Assembly (NCBI GenBank): GCA_035632315.1
Contig: DASQGZ010000005.1
Span: 1-52,507 of the forward strand
Reading direction: 5' to 3'
Source of the DNA: JAFDZW01 sp035632315
GTDB lineage: Bacteria > Bacteroidota > Ignavibacteria > Palsa-1295
DNA: 52,507 nt
This document shows positions 9,702 to 18,959 of the stretch, piece after piece. Every line of letters begins with the position of its first letter. The first letter of the stretch is position 1. Below the pieces are notes generated by a model. It did not search any database. It had not been told where the DNA came from and saw only the letters and a list, made by a program, of their open reading frames with translations. Position numbers and translations under genes: made by a program.

Positions 9702-10949
9702 ATGCCAAGCGAACCGCAACAAACAGATCTGAACGCCTTACGAATTAAACGCGATACGCCGGCCGTCTCGTCAAACGGTTCTTCGCGGCAGCCAAAAGGC
9801 CGCAAGGGTTTATGGTACGCTGTCGCCGTTATTGTAGTGTTGGCATTACTGTTCGTATTCGGCCGCGGGCTGATGTCGTCGCCAATTCAGGTTCAGGAGG
9901 GTGTTGTCCAAAATGTGTTTGCATCACAGGCAAACTCCGTGCTTACCGCCAGCGGGTATGTCGTTGCAAGCAGGAAAGCTGCTGTCAGCTCCAAAGGCAC
10001 CGGCAGATTGATTTTTCTTGGCGTCGAAGAAGGGTCGCATGTAAAAAAAGGCGATGTGATCGGGCGGCTTGAATCGGCCGATGTCGATGCTATCCTTGCC
10101 GAAACCGATGCATCGCTAGGCGCTGCGAAAGCAACACTTGAAAATGCACAAGCCGCGCTGGCGAACGCCGATTCTTCTTTCAGGCGGGCTACGGCACTAT
10201 ATCATCAGCAAATAGTCGCATCAGCAGATCTCACCGCTGCCGAAGCAACGTATAAGCAAGCACAAGCGCTTGTGCGCACCGATGAAGCAAACGTTCGTCT
10301 TGCCGAACGCGCGATGCAAGCCGCCCAAGTGCAAGTCGAATTCACGAATATTCGCGCGCCGTTCGATGGCACAGTATTAACAAAAGATGCAGATGTCGGT
10401 GACGTTATGACGCCATTCGGCGCTGCTGCCGGATCGCGTGCCGACATTGTCACGCTCGCGGATATGAATTCGCTCGATGCCGAAGTGGACGTATCCGAAA
10501 CGAACCTCGAACAAGTACGAGTCGATCAACCGTGTGAAATATCCGTCGATGCGATCCCTGAAAAGCGTTATAAAGGCAAGGTTCACATGATCGTCCCGAC
10601 TGCCGACCGCTCAAAAGGTACGGTACTGACAAAAGTAGATTTTCTCGACCGCGACGAGCGTGTGCTTCCGGAAATGAGCCTGAAGGTTATTTTTCTGAAA
10701 GATTCATCGGTTGCATCTTCAAGCACGCCGAAACTTACCGTACCGGCATCTGCGGTCACAACGAGAAATGGAAAAAAAGTCGTCTTTGTCATTTCCGGCG
10801 ACGTGGTGAGTGAAACCCCAGTAACGCTCGGCGAAGCCAGTGGCAGTGGGATCGCTGTTATCAGTGGCTTGCGCGATGGACAGAAGGTCGTCTTGAACCC
10901 GGACGAAAAGCTAAGCACCGGAACGAAAGTGAAGACGGAATCGGAATAA
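9702..10949 (+). CDS. Periplasmic adaptor subunit (HlyD/MacA family) of an ABC export system
   Basis: This 415-aa membrane-fusion protein has a cytoplasmic N-terminus, one transmembrane helix at about residues 34-53 (LWYAVAVIVVLALLFVFGRG), a lipoyl-like half (GRLIFLGVEEGSHVKKGDVI), an alpha-helical hairpin rich in Ala and Gln (about 130-205), the second lipoyl half (IRAPFDGTVL near 215) and a beta-barrel and membrane-proximal domain. It should bridge the inner-membrane ABC permeases and an outer-membrane channel. It heads an operon with an ATPase and two FtsX-like permeases, the MacAB arrangement. No outer-membrane TolC lies in this operon; one is present in the RND operon further right. Confidence 0.9.
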   Translation: MPSEPQQTDLNALRIKRDTPAVSSNGSSRQPKGRKGLWYAVAVIVVLALLFVFGRGLMSSPIQVQEGVVQNVFASQANSVLTASGYVVASRKAAVSSKGTGRLIFLGVEEGSHVKKGDVIGRLESADVDAILAETDASLGAAKATLENAQAALANADSSFRRATALYHQQIVASADLTAAEATYKQAQALVRTDEANVRLAERAMQAAQVQVEFTNIRAPFDGTVLTKDADVGDVMTPFGAAAGSRADIVTLADMNSLDAEVDVSETNLEQVRVDQPCEISVDAIPEKRYKGKVHMIVPTADRSKGTVLTKVDFLDRDERVLPEMSLKVIFLKDSSVASSSTPKLTVPASAVTTRNGKKVVFVISGDVVSETPVTLGEASGSGIAVISGLRDGQKVVLNPDEKLSTGTKVKTESE

Positions 10950-11016
10950 TTAAGCGTATGTGAAGTTCTGGAAAATTGTCGTATATTAATCACCAATTTA
11001 TAAGGCACCTATCACT

Positions 11017-11691
11017 ATGGCAGATGTAACTGTACAAGTACAAAACGTCACGAAGATCTATAAACGCGACTCTCTGGATATTCCGGTATTGCGTAACCTA
11101 TCACTCTCTATCCCGGAAGGAGAATTCCTTGCGCTGATGGGACCATCCGGTTCTGGCAAAACAACCCTGATGAACCTCATTGCGGGCATCGACAAGCCGA
11201 CGAGCGGTAATGTTACTGTTGCCGGTACGAATATCGATGCGCTGGGTGAGTCGCAGCTTGCAGCTTGGCGTTCGCAGCATATCGGGTTCGTCTTTCAATT
11301 TTATAATTTGCTTCCCGTGCTGACTGCGTTCGAGAACGTCGAACTGCCGTTGCTCTTGACGAATCTCTCGAAGAAAGAACGAAAGGAGCACGTCGAAACC
11401 GCACTTTCGGTCGTCGGACTTAGTGACCGGATGATGCATTATCCGAAACAACTTTCAGGCGGGCAGGAGCAGCGCGTCGCGATCGCCCGCGCTATTGTCA
11501 CCGACCCGACAGTTATCGTCGCCGACGAGCCGACCGGTGATCTTGATAAAAAATCTGCCGAGGATATTCTCGATCTCTTGGTTCGCCTCAATCGCGAATT
11601 TAAGAAGACGATCGTGATGGTAACGCACGATCCGCATGCTGCCGAACATGCCCATACTGTCCGTCATCTCGACAAAGGCGAACTGCAATAG
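11017..11691 (+). CDS. ABC transporter ATP-binding protein (MacB/LolD type)
   Basis: This 224-aa ATPase has a complete set of ABC motifs: Walker A GPSGSGKTT near residue 42, a Q-loop (FVFQFYNLLP, the usual LolD/MacB form), the signature LSGGQEQRVAIARA near 145, Walker B VIVADEPTGDLD, and the H-loop MVTHDPH. The usual signature is LSGGQQQRV; here it is GGQEQ. Its position between the adaptor and two FtsX-like permeases indicates that it powers a tripartite MacAB-type exporter or a LolCDE-like lipoprotein extraction complex. Confidence 0.95.
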   Translation: MADVTVQVQNVTKIYKRDSLDIPVLRNLSLSIPEGEFLALMGPSGSGKTTLMNLIAGIDKPTSGNVTVAGTNIDALGESQLAAWRSQHIGFVFQFYNLLPVLTAFENVELPLLLTNLSKKERKEHVETALSVVGLSDRMMHYPKQLSGGQEQRVAIARAIVTDPTVIVADEPTGDLDKKSAEDILDLLVRLNREFKKTIVMVTHDPHAAEHAHTVRHLDKGELQ

Positions 11692-11702
11692 GAGCCGGTA
11701 CT

Positions 11703-12860
11703 ATGAAAGTGATAAAACTCATACTGAGAAACATCTTTCGGCACAAGTTGCGCGCTGCCCTGACGATACTCGGCATCGCCATTGCCGTGATGTCCTTCGG
11801 ATTGCTGCGTACGATCATCGGTGCGTGGTATTCGAATTCGGATAATGCGGCGCCGGACCGGCTCGTCACACGCGACGCGATCTCATTTATTTTTCAGTTG
11901 CCGCTTGCCGATCGCGATCAGATCAAACAGATACCCGGTGTAAAAGAAGTGACATTCCAAAGCTGGTTCGGCGGCATCTATATCGATAAGAATCAATTTT
12001 TTCCCCGCCTCGCATGCGATCCGGAAACGATCTTCGATATTTATCCTGAATATGTCGTCCCTACTGACCAACTTGATGCATTTAAGAAAGAACGAGATGC
12101 CTGTGTCATTGGTGAACGCCTTGCCAAAGACTACAAGTTGAAGATCGGCGACATTATGGATATTAACGGCGATATTTATCCCGGTAAATGGCAGTTTGTC
12201 GTACGAGGCATTTATAAAGGACAGAAAGAGACGACGGAAGAGACAAATATGTTCTTTCATTGGGATTATCTTAACGAGCAGCTACTCAAGACTGCCCCGC
12301 CCCGCGCAAATAAGATCGGCTGGTATGTCGTGAAGATCGCAAACCCGTCGGATGCTGCACGTATTTCAGAACAAATCGACGGATTGTTCAAGAATTCCGA
12401 TGCTGAGACGAAAACCGAAACCGAAAAAGCATTTGCCGCCGGCTTCGTTGCCATGAGCAGCGCGATCATCACCGGCTTGCAGGTCGTTTCCTATGTTATT
12501 ATCGGCATTATTTTCCTTGTGCTTGCCAATACGATGCTGATGTCTGCCCGTGAACGCACGCGAGAATACGCGGTGCTTAAAACCCTCGGTTTTACGTCGA
12601 AACACTTGGCAGGGCTGATCTTCGGCGAATCGATAGCGATCGCTGTGCTCGGCGGTATTCTCGGTATTGTTCTGACATTCCCGGTTGTCTCCGGATTTGC
12701 GGTTGCGATGGCCCGGTTCTTCTCACACATCAGCATCGAATTATTGACTGTGGTACTCGCAGCAATATTTGCATTGCTTGTCGGTATCATCGCCGGTATT
12801 TTCCCGGTTATCAGATCGACAAAAACGACGATCGTCGATGGCCTGCGTCAGATCGGATGA
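11703..12860 (+). CDS. ABC transporter permease (FtsX/MacB family)
   Basis: This 385-aa permease has the MacB topology. A first transmembrane helix follows the N-terminal amphipathic segment (LILRNIFRHKLRAALTILGI), then a large periplasmic MacB-PCD domain (about 50-245), then three helices of the FtsX domain (about 250-385). The intracellular RTREYAVLKTLGF motif, typical of FtsX domains, is at about 285-297. It starts 11 bp after the ATPase stop, so the genes are co-transcribed. It presumably forms a heterodimer with the following permease. Confidence 0.93.
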   Translation: MKVIKLILRNIFRHKLRAALTILGIAIAVMSFGLLRTIIGAWYSNSDNAAPDRLVTRDAISFIFQLPLADRDQIKQIPGVKEVTFQSWFGGIYIDKNQFFPRLACDPETIFDIYPEYVVPTDQLDAFKKERDACVIGERLAKDYKLKIGDIMDINGDIYPGKWQFVVRGIYKGQKETTEETNMFFHWDYLNEQLLKTAPPRANKIGWYVVKIANPSDAARISEQIDGLFKNSDAETKTETEKAFAAGFVAMSSAIITGLQVVSYVIIGIIFLVLANTMLMSARERTREYAVLKTLGFTSKHLAGLIFGESIAIAVLGGILGIVLTFPVVSGFAVAMARFFSHISIELLTVVLAAIFALLVGIIAGIFPVIRSTKTTIVDGLRQIG

Positions 12861-12896
12861 TAAAATATATTTATTTTATAAAAGGAGTGTACGTAA

Positions 12897-14072
12897 ATGA
12901 AGATCCCGCTTAGTTATAGTTTCCGAAACCTGTGGACCCGCAAACTCACGACGGGTATGACTGTCGCAGGCGTCGGGCTTGTCGTTTTTGTTTTTGCAGC
13001 GGTACTGATGCTTGCCGCAGGCTTGCAGAGAACCCTTGTCGCTACCGGCTCGGATGATAATGCGATCGTCCTGCGTAAATCCGCGGAAAGCGAAACGCTC
13101 AGCTCCGTATCGCTCGATGAGTCGGATATTATTGCTTCACAGCCTGAAGTCAGTCTTGGCTCCGATGGAAAACCGATACTCACAAAAGAGGTCACGACGA
13201 TGATCAATCTGCAAAAGAAAGGCGCATCGTCGAATGACTTATCGAACATTATGGTACGCGGCGTTTCACCTGCAGGGGTAATGCTTCGCCCTCAAGTAAA
13301 GATCGTTCAAGGGAAGATGTTCACTTTCGGCGCATCCGAAGTAATCGTCTCCAAACAGTTGATCGATGGTTTCGAAGGCGTTCAGCTCGGTGGCTCGATC
13401 CGTTTTGCAGGCCGATCGTGGAATATCGTCGGGCTCTTCGATGCCGGCAACACCGGATTCGCCTCGGAAATATGGGGCGACAAAGATCAGATCATGCAAG
13501 CGTTTAACCGGCCAACATTCTCTGATGTGGTCTTTCGACTGAAGGATAAAGATGCGTTTAATTCATTCAAATCGAAGATCGAAACAGACCCGCGTTTGAA
13601 TGAACTGAAGGTGCTCCGTGAAAAAGAATTTTATGCCGGCGAGTCCGAGACGCTCGCAAGTTTTATCAGGATTCTCGGTTTGGTCGTCACCATCATTTTC
13701 AGTTTCGGAGCAATGATCGGAGCGATGATCACGATGTATGCTGCCGTTGCGAACCGTACCGTCGAGATCGGCACACTACGGGCACTCGGTTTCAAACGTC
13801 GCAGCGTACTGGTTGCTTTTTTATTCGAGTCGTTGTTCCTTGCGCTTATCGGCGGTGGCATCGGGCTCGCAGTTGCTTCGCTGTTGCAATTAGTCACCGT
13901 TTCGACAACTAATTTTACTACGTGGTCGGAAATATCGTTCAGTTTTGCGCTTTCACCAGGCATTATCATCGGCACGCTTGTCTTTGCAACTGCAATGGGC
14001 ATTATCGGCGGCTTTCTGCCGAGTGTCCGTGCATCAAAATTAGATATTATTAGCGCACTACGTTCGAGCTGA
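12897..14072 (+). CDS. ABC transporter permease (FtsX/MacB family), second subunit
   Basis: This 391-aa protein has the same architecture as its upstream neighbour: one N-terminal helix (VAGVGLVVFVFAAVLMLAAG), a periplasmic domain of about 200 residues, and three C-terminal helices with an NRTVEIGTLRALGF cytoplasmic motif at about 285-298. Upstream, AAAAGGAG lies about 9 nt before the ATG, a good ribosome-binding site. Two different permease genes suggest a heterodimeric transporter, as in LolCE, rather than the MacB homodimer; substrates cannot be read from sequence. Confidence 0.93.
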   Translation: MKIPLSYSFRNLWTRKLTTGMTVAGVGLVVFVFAAVLMLAAGLQRTLVATGSDDNAIVLRKSAESETLSSVSLDESDIIASQPEVSLGSDGKPILTKEVTTMINLQKKGASSNDLSNIMVRGVSPAGVMLRPQVKIVQGKMFTFGASEVIVSKQLIDGFEGVQLGGSIRFAGRSWNIVGLFDAGNTGFASEIWGDKDQIMQAFNRPTFSDVVFRLKDKDAFNSFKSKIETDPRLNELKVLREKEFYAGESETLASFIRILGLVVTIIFSFGAMIGAMITMYAAVANRTVEIGTLRALGFKRRSVLVAFLFESLFLALIGGGIGLAVASLLQLVTVSTTNFTTWSEISFSFALSPGIIIGTLVFATAMGIIGGFLPSVRASKLDIISALRSS

Positions 14073-14078
14073 GAAAGA

Positions 14079-14552
14079 ATGATGATTCACGCAAGCTCCG
14101 AATCTCTTTCTGCTGATCTTGCCGCGTTACTTTCAAGTGAGGATCATCCAATTACGCTCCTTGCCAACACTGCTGCATATATTTATGACAATGTCGAACG
14201 GCTGAATTGGGTCGGGTTTTATCTCTTCGACGGCACCGAACTCATTCTCGGGCCGTTCTCAGGCAAGCCGGCCTGTACTCGCATTGCGATCGGCAGCGGT
14301 GTTTGTGGTACAGCGGCACAAAAAAAAGAAACGATCGTTGTCCCTGATGTCGATGCATTCCCGGGGCATATCGTCTGCGACAGCAACTCACGTTCGGAGA
14401 TCGTTATGCCGCTTTTGCAAAATGGAGAAATTATCGCAGTGTTTGATATTGATAGTCCGGAGCTATCAAGGTTTGGTGACAAAGAAAAGGCCGGCTTCGA
14501 GAAAATACGGGATATCTTGATGGAAAGACTCGGCGGGCGGCGAATTCTCTAA
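14079..14552 (+). CDS. msrC: Free methionine-(R)-sulfoxide reductase (GAF domain)
   Basis: This 157-aa GAF-domain protein should reduce free L-methionine-(R)-sulfoxide with thioredoxin as donor. The three cysteines that define the family are at C66 (KPACTRI), C76 (GSGVCGTA) and C100 (HIVCDSNSRSEIV), with the 10- and 24-residue spacings of E. coli fRMsr. Length is normal for the family. It begins 7 bp after the permease stop and is probably translated from the same message, although it has no obvious functional tie to export. The ATG is doubled, so the start may be 14082. Confidence 0.9.
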   Translation: MMIHASSESLSADLAALLSSEDHPITLLANTAAYIYDNVERLNWVGFYLFDGTELILGPFSGKPACTRIAIGSGVCGTAAQKKETIVVPDVDAFPGHIVCDSNSRSEIVMPLLQNGEIIAVFDIDSPELSRFGDKEKAGFEKIRDILMERLGGRRIL

Positions 14553-14683
14553 AACGGAACACGGAATTCGACGGATCGGACGGATTTCCACGGATTCAAT
14601 CTTACATCTTACATTCCCGAGGGGAGCGGCAACCTTCCCATTCTATCGGTCGTTTTAGCCTTCAGTAAAAAAACAAACGACCT

Positions 14684-16393
14684 ATGAAGAACGGTATTGC
14701 GACAAATGGTGTCCATTCGAACGGGCATACGACCTTCGAGACTTCTCCCGAATATCTCGAAGCAAAAAAACGTTGGGAAGCCGCCAATGTGAAAAACAAG
14801 ACTGCCGGCTGGAAGCATACGACGCTCTCCGGCAAGCCGCTTGACACGCTGTACACGCCAAAAGATCAGAACCCGAAAGAGTATCTTGAAAAGCTTGGAT
14901 TTCCGGGAGAATACCCATATACACGTGGCATCCATCCGAACGGCTATCGCGGAAGAGTCTGGACAATGCGCCAATTTGCGGGCTTCGGCTCGCCGGAAGA
15001 CACGAACGAACGATTCAAATATCTCCTGGCTCACGGGCAAACCGGTCTTTCGACTGCTTTCGATCTGCCGACACTGATGGGTCGCGATGCCGATGACATT
15101 TGGAGCGAAGGCGAAGTTGGGATTTGCGGCGTCGCGATCAGCTCATTGAAGGATATAGAGAAATTGTTTAGTGGGATTCCACTTGGCGAGGTTTCCACTT
15201 CAATGACGATCAACTCTCCTGCCGCAATGATCTTTGCATATTATCTTTGCGTCGCCGAAAAACAAGGCGTCCCGTTCTCTCAGCTTCGTGGCACACTGCA
15301 GAATGACATTCTGAAAGAATACATCGCCCAGAAAGAATTTATTTATCCACCGCTGCCTTCGATGCGGATCATCACCGATATGATCGAATTCTGCACGAAG
15401 GAAGTACCGCAATGGAATCCGGTCTCCGTCTCGGGTTATCACATCCGCGAAGCAGGTTCGACCGCAGCGCAAGAGTTGGCATTTACCCTTGCTGACGGTT
15501 TTGCATATATCGAACATTGCATCGAGCGCGGAATGGATGTCGATTCATTTGCACCTCGGATCTCACACTTCTTCAATTCACATATTGACTTCTTCGAAGA
15601 GATCGCAAAACTCCGAGCCGCCCGACGCATTTATGCAAAACGCATGCGCGAGAAATACGGAGCGAAAAATCCGAAATCGTGGACACTACGTTTCCATACG
15701 CAGACAGCAGGGTGTTCACTGACGGCTCAACAGCCGGAAAATAACATCGTCCGAACCGCCTTCGAAGCAATGGCAGGAGTACTTGGCGGCACACAATCGC
15801 TCCATACGAATTCGATGGACGAAACCCTCGCGCTGCCCTCTGAAAAAGCTGTGAAAATCGCGCTTCGTACTCAGCAGATCCTTGCTTACGAAACCGGTGT
15901 CATTAATACGGTCGATCCGCTCGGCGGTTCGTATTTCCTCGAAGCCGAAACTGACCGTCTCGAAGCCGAAGCGAATGCATACTTCGATAAGATCGATGCG
16001 CTTGGCGGCGTCATCCCTGCGATCGAAGCAGGATTCTTCCAACGCGAGATCGCCGATGCGGCATATCGCTACCAGCTCGAACTCGACAAGAAAGAAAAGT
16101 ACATCGTCGGCGTCAATGAATTCGTTGAAACCGACGAGACGATCGACATTCCGATCCTGATGATCTCGCCGGAAGTTGAGAAGCAGCAAGTGAAAGAACT
16201 GAAAGCTCTTCGCGCGAACCGCTCGCAAGCGGAAGCCGATAACTCAATCACCGAGATCACAGAAGCCGGGTTCGGTCATACAAATCTGATGCCCGTACTG
16301 ATGAAAGCGGCCCGAAACTATGTCACGCTCGGCGAAATGATCAATGCGCTGAAAGTGCCGTTCGGCGAATATGTCGAGGCGGTGGTATTTTAA
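14684..16393 (+). CDS. Acyl-CoA mutase large subunit (methylmalonyl-CoA mutase family)
   Basis: This 569-aa protein is the TIM-barrel substrate subunit of a coenzyme-B12-dependent acyl-CoA mutase without the C-terminal cobalamin domain, so a separate small subunit must be encoded elsewhere. Family motifs: YTRGIHPNGYRGRVWTMRQF (79-98), GLSTAFDLPT (121-130), GTLQNDILKEY (203-213), YPPLPSMRII (221-230), SGYHIREAG with catalytic-loop H253, TAQQPENN and GTQSLHTNS. The two substrate-reading positions are F98 (Tyr in methylmalonyl-CoA mutase, Phe in isobutyryl-CoA mutase) and R228 (Arg in methylmalonyl-, Gln in isobutyryl-CoA mutase). The mixed pair leaves substrate open, although the Arg favours a carboxylated acyl-CoA. 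Confidence 0.93.
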   Translation: MKNGIATNGVHSNGHTTFETSPEYLEAKKRWEAANVKNKTAGWKHTTLSGKPLDTLYTPKDQNPKEYLEKLGFPGEYPYTRGIHPNGYRGRVWTMRQFAGFGSPEDTNERFKYLLAHGQTGLSTAFDLPTLMGRDADDIWSEGEVGICGVAISSLKDIEKLFSGIPLGEVSTSMTINSPAAMIFAYYLCVAEKQGVPFSQLRGTLQNDILKEYIAQKEFIYPPLPSMRIITDMIEFCTKEVPQWNPVSVSGYHIREAGSTAAQELAFTLADGFAYIEHCIERGMDVDSFAPRISHFFNSHIDFFEEIAKLRAARRIYAKRMREKYGAKNPKSWTLRFHTQTAGCSLTAQQPENNIVRTAFEAMAGVLGGTQSLHTNSMDETLALPSEKAVKIALRTQQILAYETGVINTVDPLGGSYFLEAETDRLEAEANAYFDKIDALGGVIPAIEAGFFQREIADAAYRYQLELDKKEKYIVGVNEFVETDETIDIPILMISPEVEKQQVKELKALRANRSQAEADNSITEITEAGFGHTNLMPVLMKAARNYVTLGEMINALKVPFGEYVEAVVF

Positions 16394-16451
16394 GATCTCA
16401 CTTTGAAGGGCAAAATATCGTCTCTTGCACTTCGAGCCGCATCATACACGG

Positions 16452-16459
16452 TATATTTG
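16452..16459 (+). promoter_or_regulatory. TAnnTTTG -7 box, UbiA/glycosyltransferase operon
   Basis: TATATTTG lies 4 nt before the ATG at 16464. Spacing from a Bacteroidota -7 box to the start site implies a leaderless or nearly leaderless transcript. Confidence 0.5.
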
Positions 16460-16463
16460 ATTA

Positions 16464-17348
16464 ATGAAGACCGCATCTTTACTCAGGCTCCTGCGACCGA
16501 AGCAGTGGATCAAGAATCTTTTTGTCTTTGCCGCGCTGGTCTTTAGCCAGCATCTGTTCGATTGGGACTATGCGAAGCTTTCGCTTCTTGCATTCGCCCT
16601 CTTCAGCGGCACGGCGAGCATTATCTACATTGTCAACGATATTGTCGATCGCGAACGCGACCGAGCTCATCCGAAGAAACGGCACCGTCCGATCGCCAGC
16701 GGCGCCATCAGTGTTCCGAGCGCAATTTCGACGGCGATCATTGTACTCGGTATTGTGATTCCGACCGCATTTGGACTCCCCTTAAAATTTGGGATGTGCC
16801 TTGCAATCTATTTTGTAATGAACATCTCATATAGTTTCTTTCTGAAGGAAGTAGTCCTTATCGATGTATTCGTCATCGCGATCGGTTTCATGCTTCGAGT
16901 CGTCAGCGGCGCATTCGTCATTGGTGTACCGATCAGTTCGTGGCTTATCCTGACGACGATGTTTCTTTCACTGTTTCTTGCTGTCGCCAAGCGTCGCGGC
17001 GAGCTCGTGATGCTCGAATCCAAAGGTGTCGATGTTCATACTCGAAAAGTGCTCGAACATTACAGCATCGAATTTGCAGAGCAGCTCTGCACGATCTGCG
17101 CTGCCGGATTTGTGATCAGTTATGCGCTCTATACTGTCAGTGATCGCACAGTGAAAATATTCGGCACGGAAAATCTTATTCTAACAACGCCATTCGTTCT
17201 CTTCGGCGTTTTTCGTTATCTTTATTTGCTACATAAAAAGAATCTCGGAGAAAGCCCGACCGAGATCGTGCTGACCGACGTGCCGATGATCCTGAATTTC
17301 GCTGCGTATGCTGCAGCAATGTTCTTTATTATTTATATTCACAGATAG
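16464..17348 (+). CDS. UbiA-family prenyltransferase, decaprenyl-phosphate phosphoribosyltransferase (DPPR synthase)-like
   Basis: This 294-aa polytopic protein has about eight to nine helices. It opens with RLLRPKQWIKNLFVFAALVF, the signature start of the Rv3806c-like DPPR synthase branch of UbiA, and carries the catalytic Asp-rich motif NDIVDRERDRAHPKKRHRPI at about 59-78. The enzyme would transfer phosphoribose from PRPP to a polyprenyl phosphate, the first step towards a lipid-linked pentose donor. It is followed 3 bp later by a GT-C protein with AftB-like motifs, which supports a role in envelope glycan assembly. The donor product here is an inference. Confidence 0.88.
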   Translation: MKTASLLRLLRPKQWIKNLFVFAALVFSQHLFDWDYAKLSLLAFALFSGTASIIYIVNDIVDRERDRAHPKKRHRPIASGAISVPSAISTAIIVLGIVIPTAFGLPLKFGMCLAIYFVMNISYSFFLKEVVLIDVFVIAIGFMLRVVSGAFVIGVPISSWLILTTMFLSLFLAVAKRRGELVMLESKGVDVHTRKVLEHYSIEFAEQLCTICAAGFVISYALYTVSDRTVKIFGTENLILTTPFVLFGVFRYLYLLHKKNLGESPTEIVLTDVPMILNFAAYAAAMFFIIYIHR

Positions 17349-17351
17349 AGG

Positions 17352-18959
17352 GTGATGCGCCGTTTTAAAACGGAGTTCGCATTCATTGCAGCCGGCATCA
17401 TTCTGCTTGCAGTTCTTTTCATTGTTCAGCAGATCGATCTTGTCCGCGATAATGGGAAAGATTATGTCACGACGATCGGCATCCCGCTTGATGACGTCTA
17501 TATTCATTGCAGGTATGCGGAGAATCTTATTGCGGGACACGGCTATTCGTTCAATCCTCCGGAACAAGTAAGTGCCGATACTTCTCCGTTGTGGGTCGTG
17601 CTCATTGCAGCAGGAGGATTATTGACCTCGCATCTTGAAGTCGTCGCAGTGATCCTTTCGTCTCTCTCCTGGCTCTTGCTTGCGCCGGGCGTGTATCGAG
17701 TTACAAAAAATGTATTCAACTTCGAAGAGCTATGGGCTCGCTTCGCCGGGATACTGATGCTTCTGAATGGCCGCCTTCTTATCATGGCACCAAGCGGGAT
17801 GGAAACAACTCTTGCGACACTGCTGGCTTTGATGGCGATCGAAATGCATATTCGATCACGAGATGAGTATAAGATCAGACTGAGAGAAGCTGTTATTCTC
17901 GGGCTTGGCATTGCAACCCGCCCGGAATTATTCCTGCTCTCCGTAATCCTAGGATCTGACTGGCTCGTGTTGCTTATTAAGAAGAAAGTTTTTGTTGACA
18001 GATTCATCGGCTTTGGTATTATTCTCGGAATATTCATCGCTGCAATTCTCGCTATTCCCTACTCAATAGAAGGACAGCTATCGTTTCATTCGAGCATCGT
18101 GCAAGGTTTTTGTTTTCGATTCCCACCTGATTTCTTTTACATTGTAAAATCATTTTGGATACTCGTTGAGCAATACTCCCCTATCATTTTCTGGCCGATC
18201 CTCGTGATCGGATTTACTGCTTTTGGAATGAAAGATCCAACAGAAGCATCGGATCCGAAATTTGTAAAAAAATTTAGATTCCCCAAACTTGCCGGCCGCA
18301 ACGCGGCAATGACAATCTTTCTCATTGGTCTGCCGGTCCTTCAGGGATTCTTTGCACCGCAGTACCGTCATTTCGGAAGATATATTTTTCCTTTGTTTCC
18401 GATCGTCATTCTCGGGGTAACAGCAGTTGGTCGAAACTGTCTCAAATCAAGTAAACGCACCAATATTCAGGCCGGCCATAATGTTTTTTTAGAACGCTGG
18501 TGTAATGCTTTATGGCTTGCTTTATTCATGGTGTTCTTTTCACTGACGTCAATAAAATGGATTGTGAACTATGGGCATTCTGTTTCCAACATTAACGACC
18601 AACATCTTGCCGTTGCTGCTTGGGTGAATGAGAATGCTACGAAGAATGACATCATCGCTGCAGACGACGTTGGCGCGTTTGGATATTTTACAAAAAGAAA
18701 CATTGTTGATCTTACAGGGCTCGTTACACCGGAAATATTCCCATTGCAGCACGATCAGAAACTTGTCTGGCAAACTGCTCGAATGCATGGTGCAAATTTG
18801 TTCGTGATCTACACCAGACTGAACCCAAGCTTTTATACGTATGCAAAAGATTCACTTGAGTTAGTGCAAACATTTCCGATCCGAGAGCCTCTTGTCTCGA
18901 GTGCAGACAGCGTGATGACTATTTTTCGAGTGAAAGGAACAGCCAATGCCGCTCGGTGA
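17352..18959 (+). CDS. Polytopic GT-C glycosyltransferase, AftB-like
   Basis: This 535-aa membrane protein has about ten helices. Its first periplasmic loop contains LDDVYIHCRYAENLIAGHGY followed by FNPPEQVSADTSPLW (about residues 46-82), the loop typical of GT-C arabinofuranosyl/mannosyl transferases that use polyprenyl-phosphate sugars; DD is the likely catalytic/metal pair. It begins 3 bp after the UbiA gene and overlaps the next gene by 14 bp. In mycobacteria the arabinofuranosyltransferase aftB also neighbours ubiA. I infer transfer of a lipid-linked pentose to an outer glycan or protein; acceptor unknown. Confidence 0.8.
   Translation: MMRRFKTEFAFIAAGIILLAVLFIVQQIDLVRDNGKDYVTTIGIPLDDVYIHCRYAENLIAGHGYSFNPPEQVSADTSPLWVVLIAAGGLLTSHLEVVAVILSSLSWLLLAPGVYRVTKNVFNFEELWARFAGILMLLNGRLLIMAPSGMETTLATLLALMAIEMHIRSRDEYKIRLREAVILGLGIATRPELFLLSVILGSDWLVLLIKKKVFVDRFIGFGIILGIFIAAILAIPYSIEGQLSFHSSIVQGFCFRFPPDFFYIVKSFWILVEQYSPIIFWPILVIGFTAFGMKDPTEASDPKFVKKFRFPKLAGRNAAMTIFLIGLPVLQGFFAPQYRHFGRYIFPLFPIVILGVTAVGRNCLKSSKRTNIQAGHNVFLERWCNALWLALFMVFFSLTSIKWIVNYGHSVSNINDQHLAVAAWVNENATKNDIIAADDVGAFGYFTKRNIVDLTGLVTPEIFPLQHDQKLVWQTARMHGANLFVIYTRLNPSFYTYAKDSLELVQTFPIREPLVSSADSVMTIFRVKGTANAAR

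Noticed and set aside
14553..14683. Cobalamin riboswitch before the B12-dependent mutase
   Set aside because: The 131-bp leader is too short and lacks the GCCACTG B12-box; only a degenerate GGAT-rich repeat is seen.
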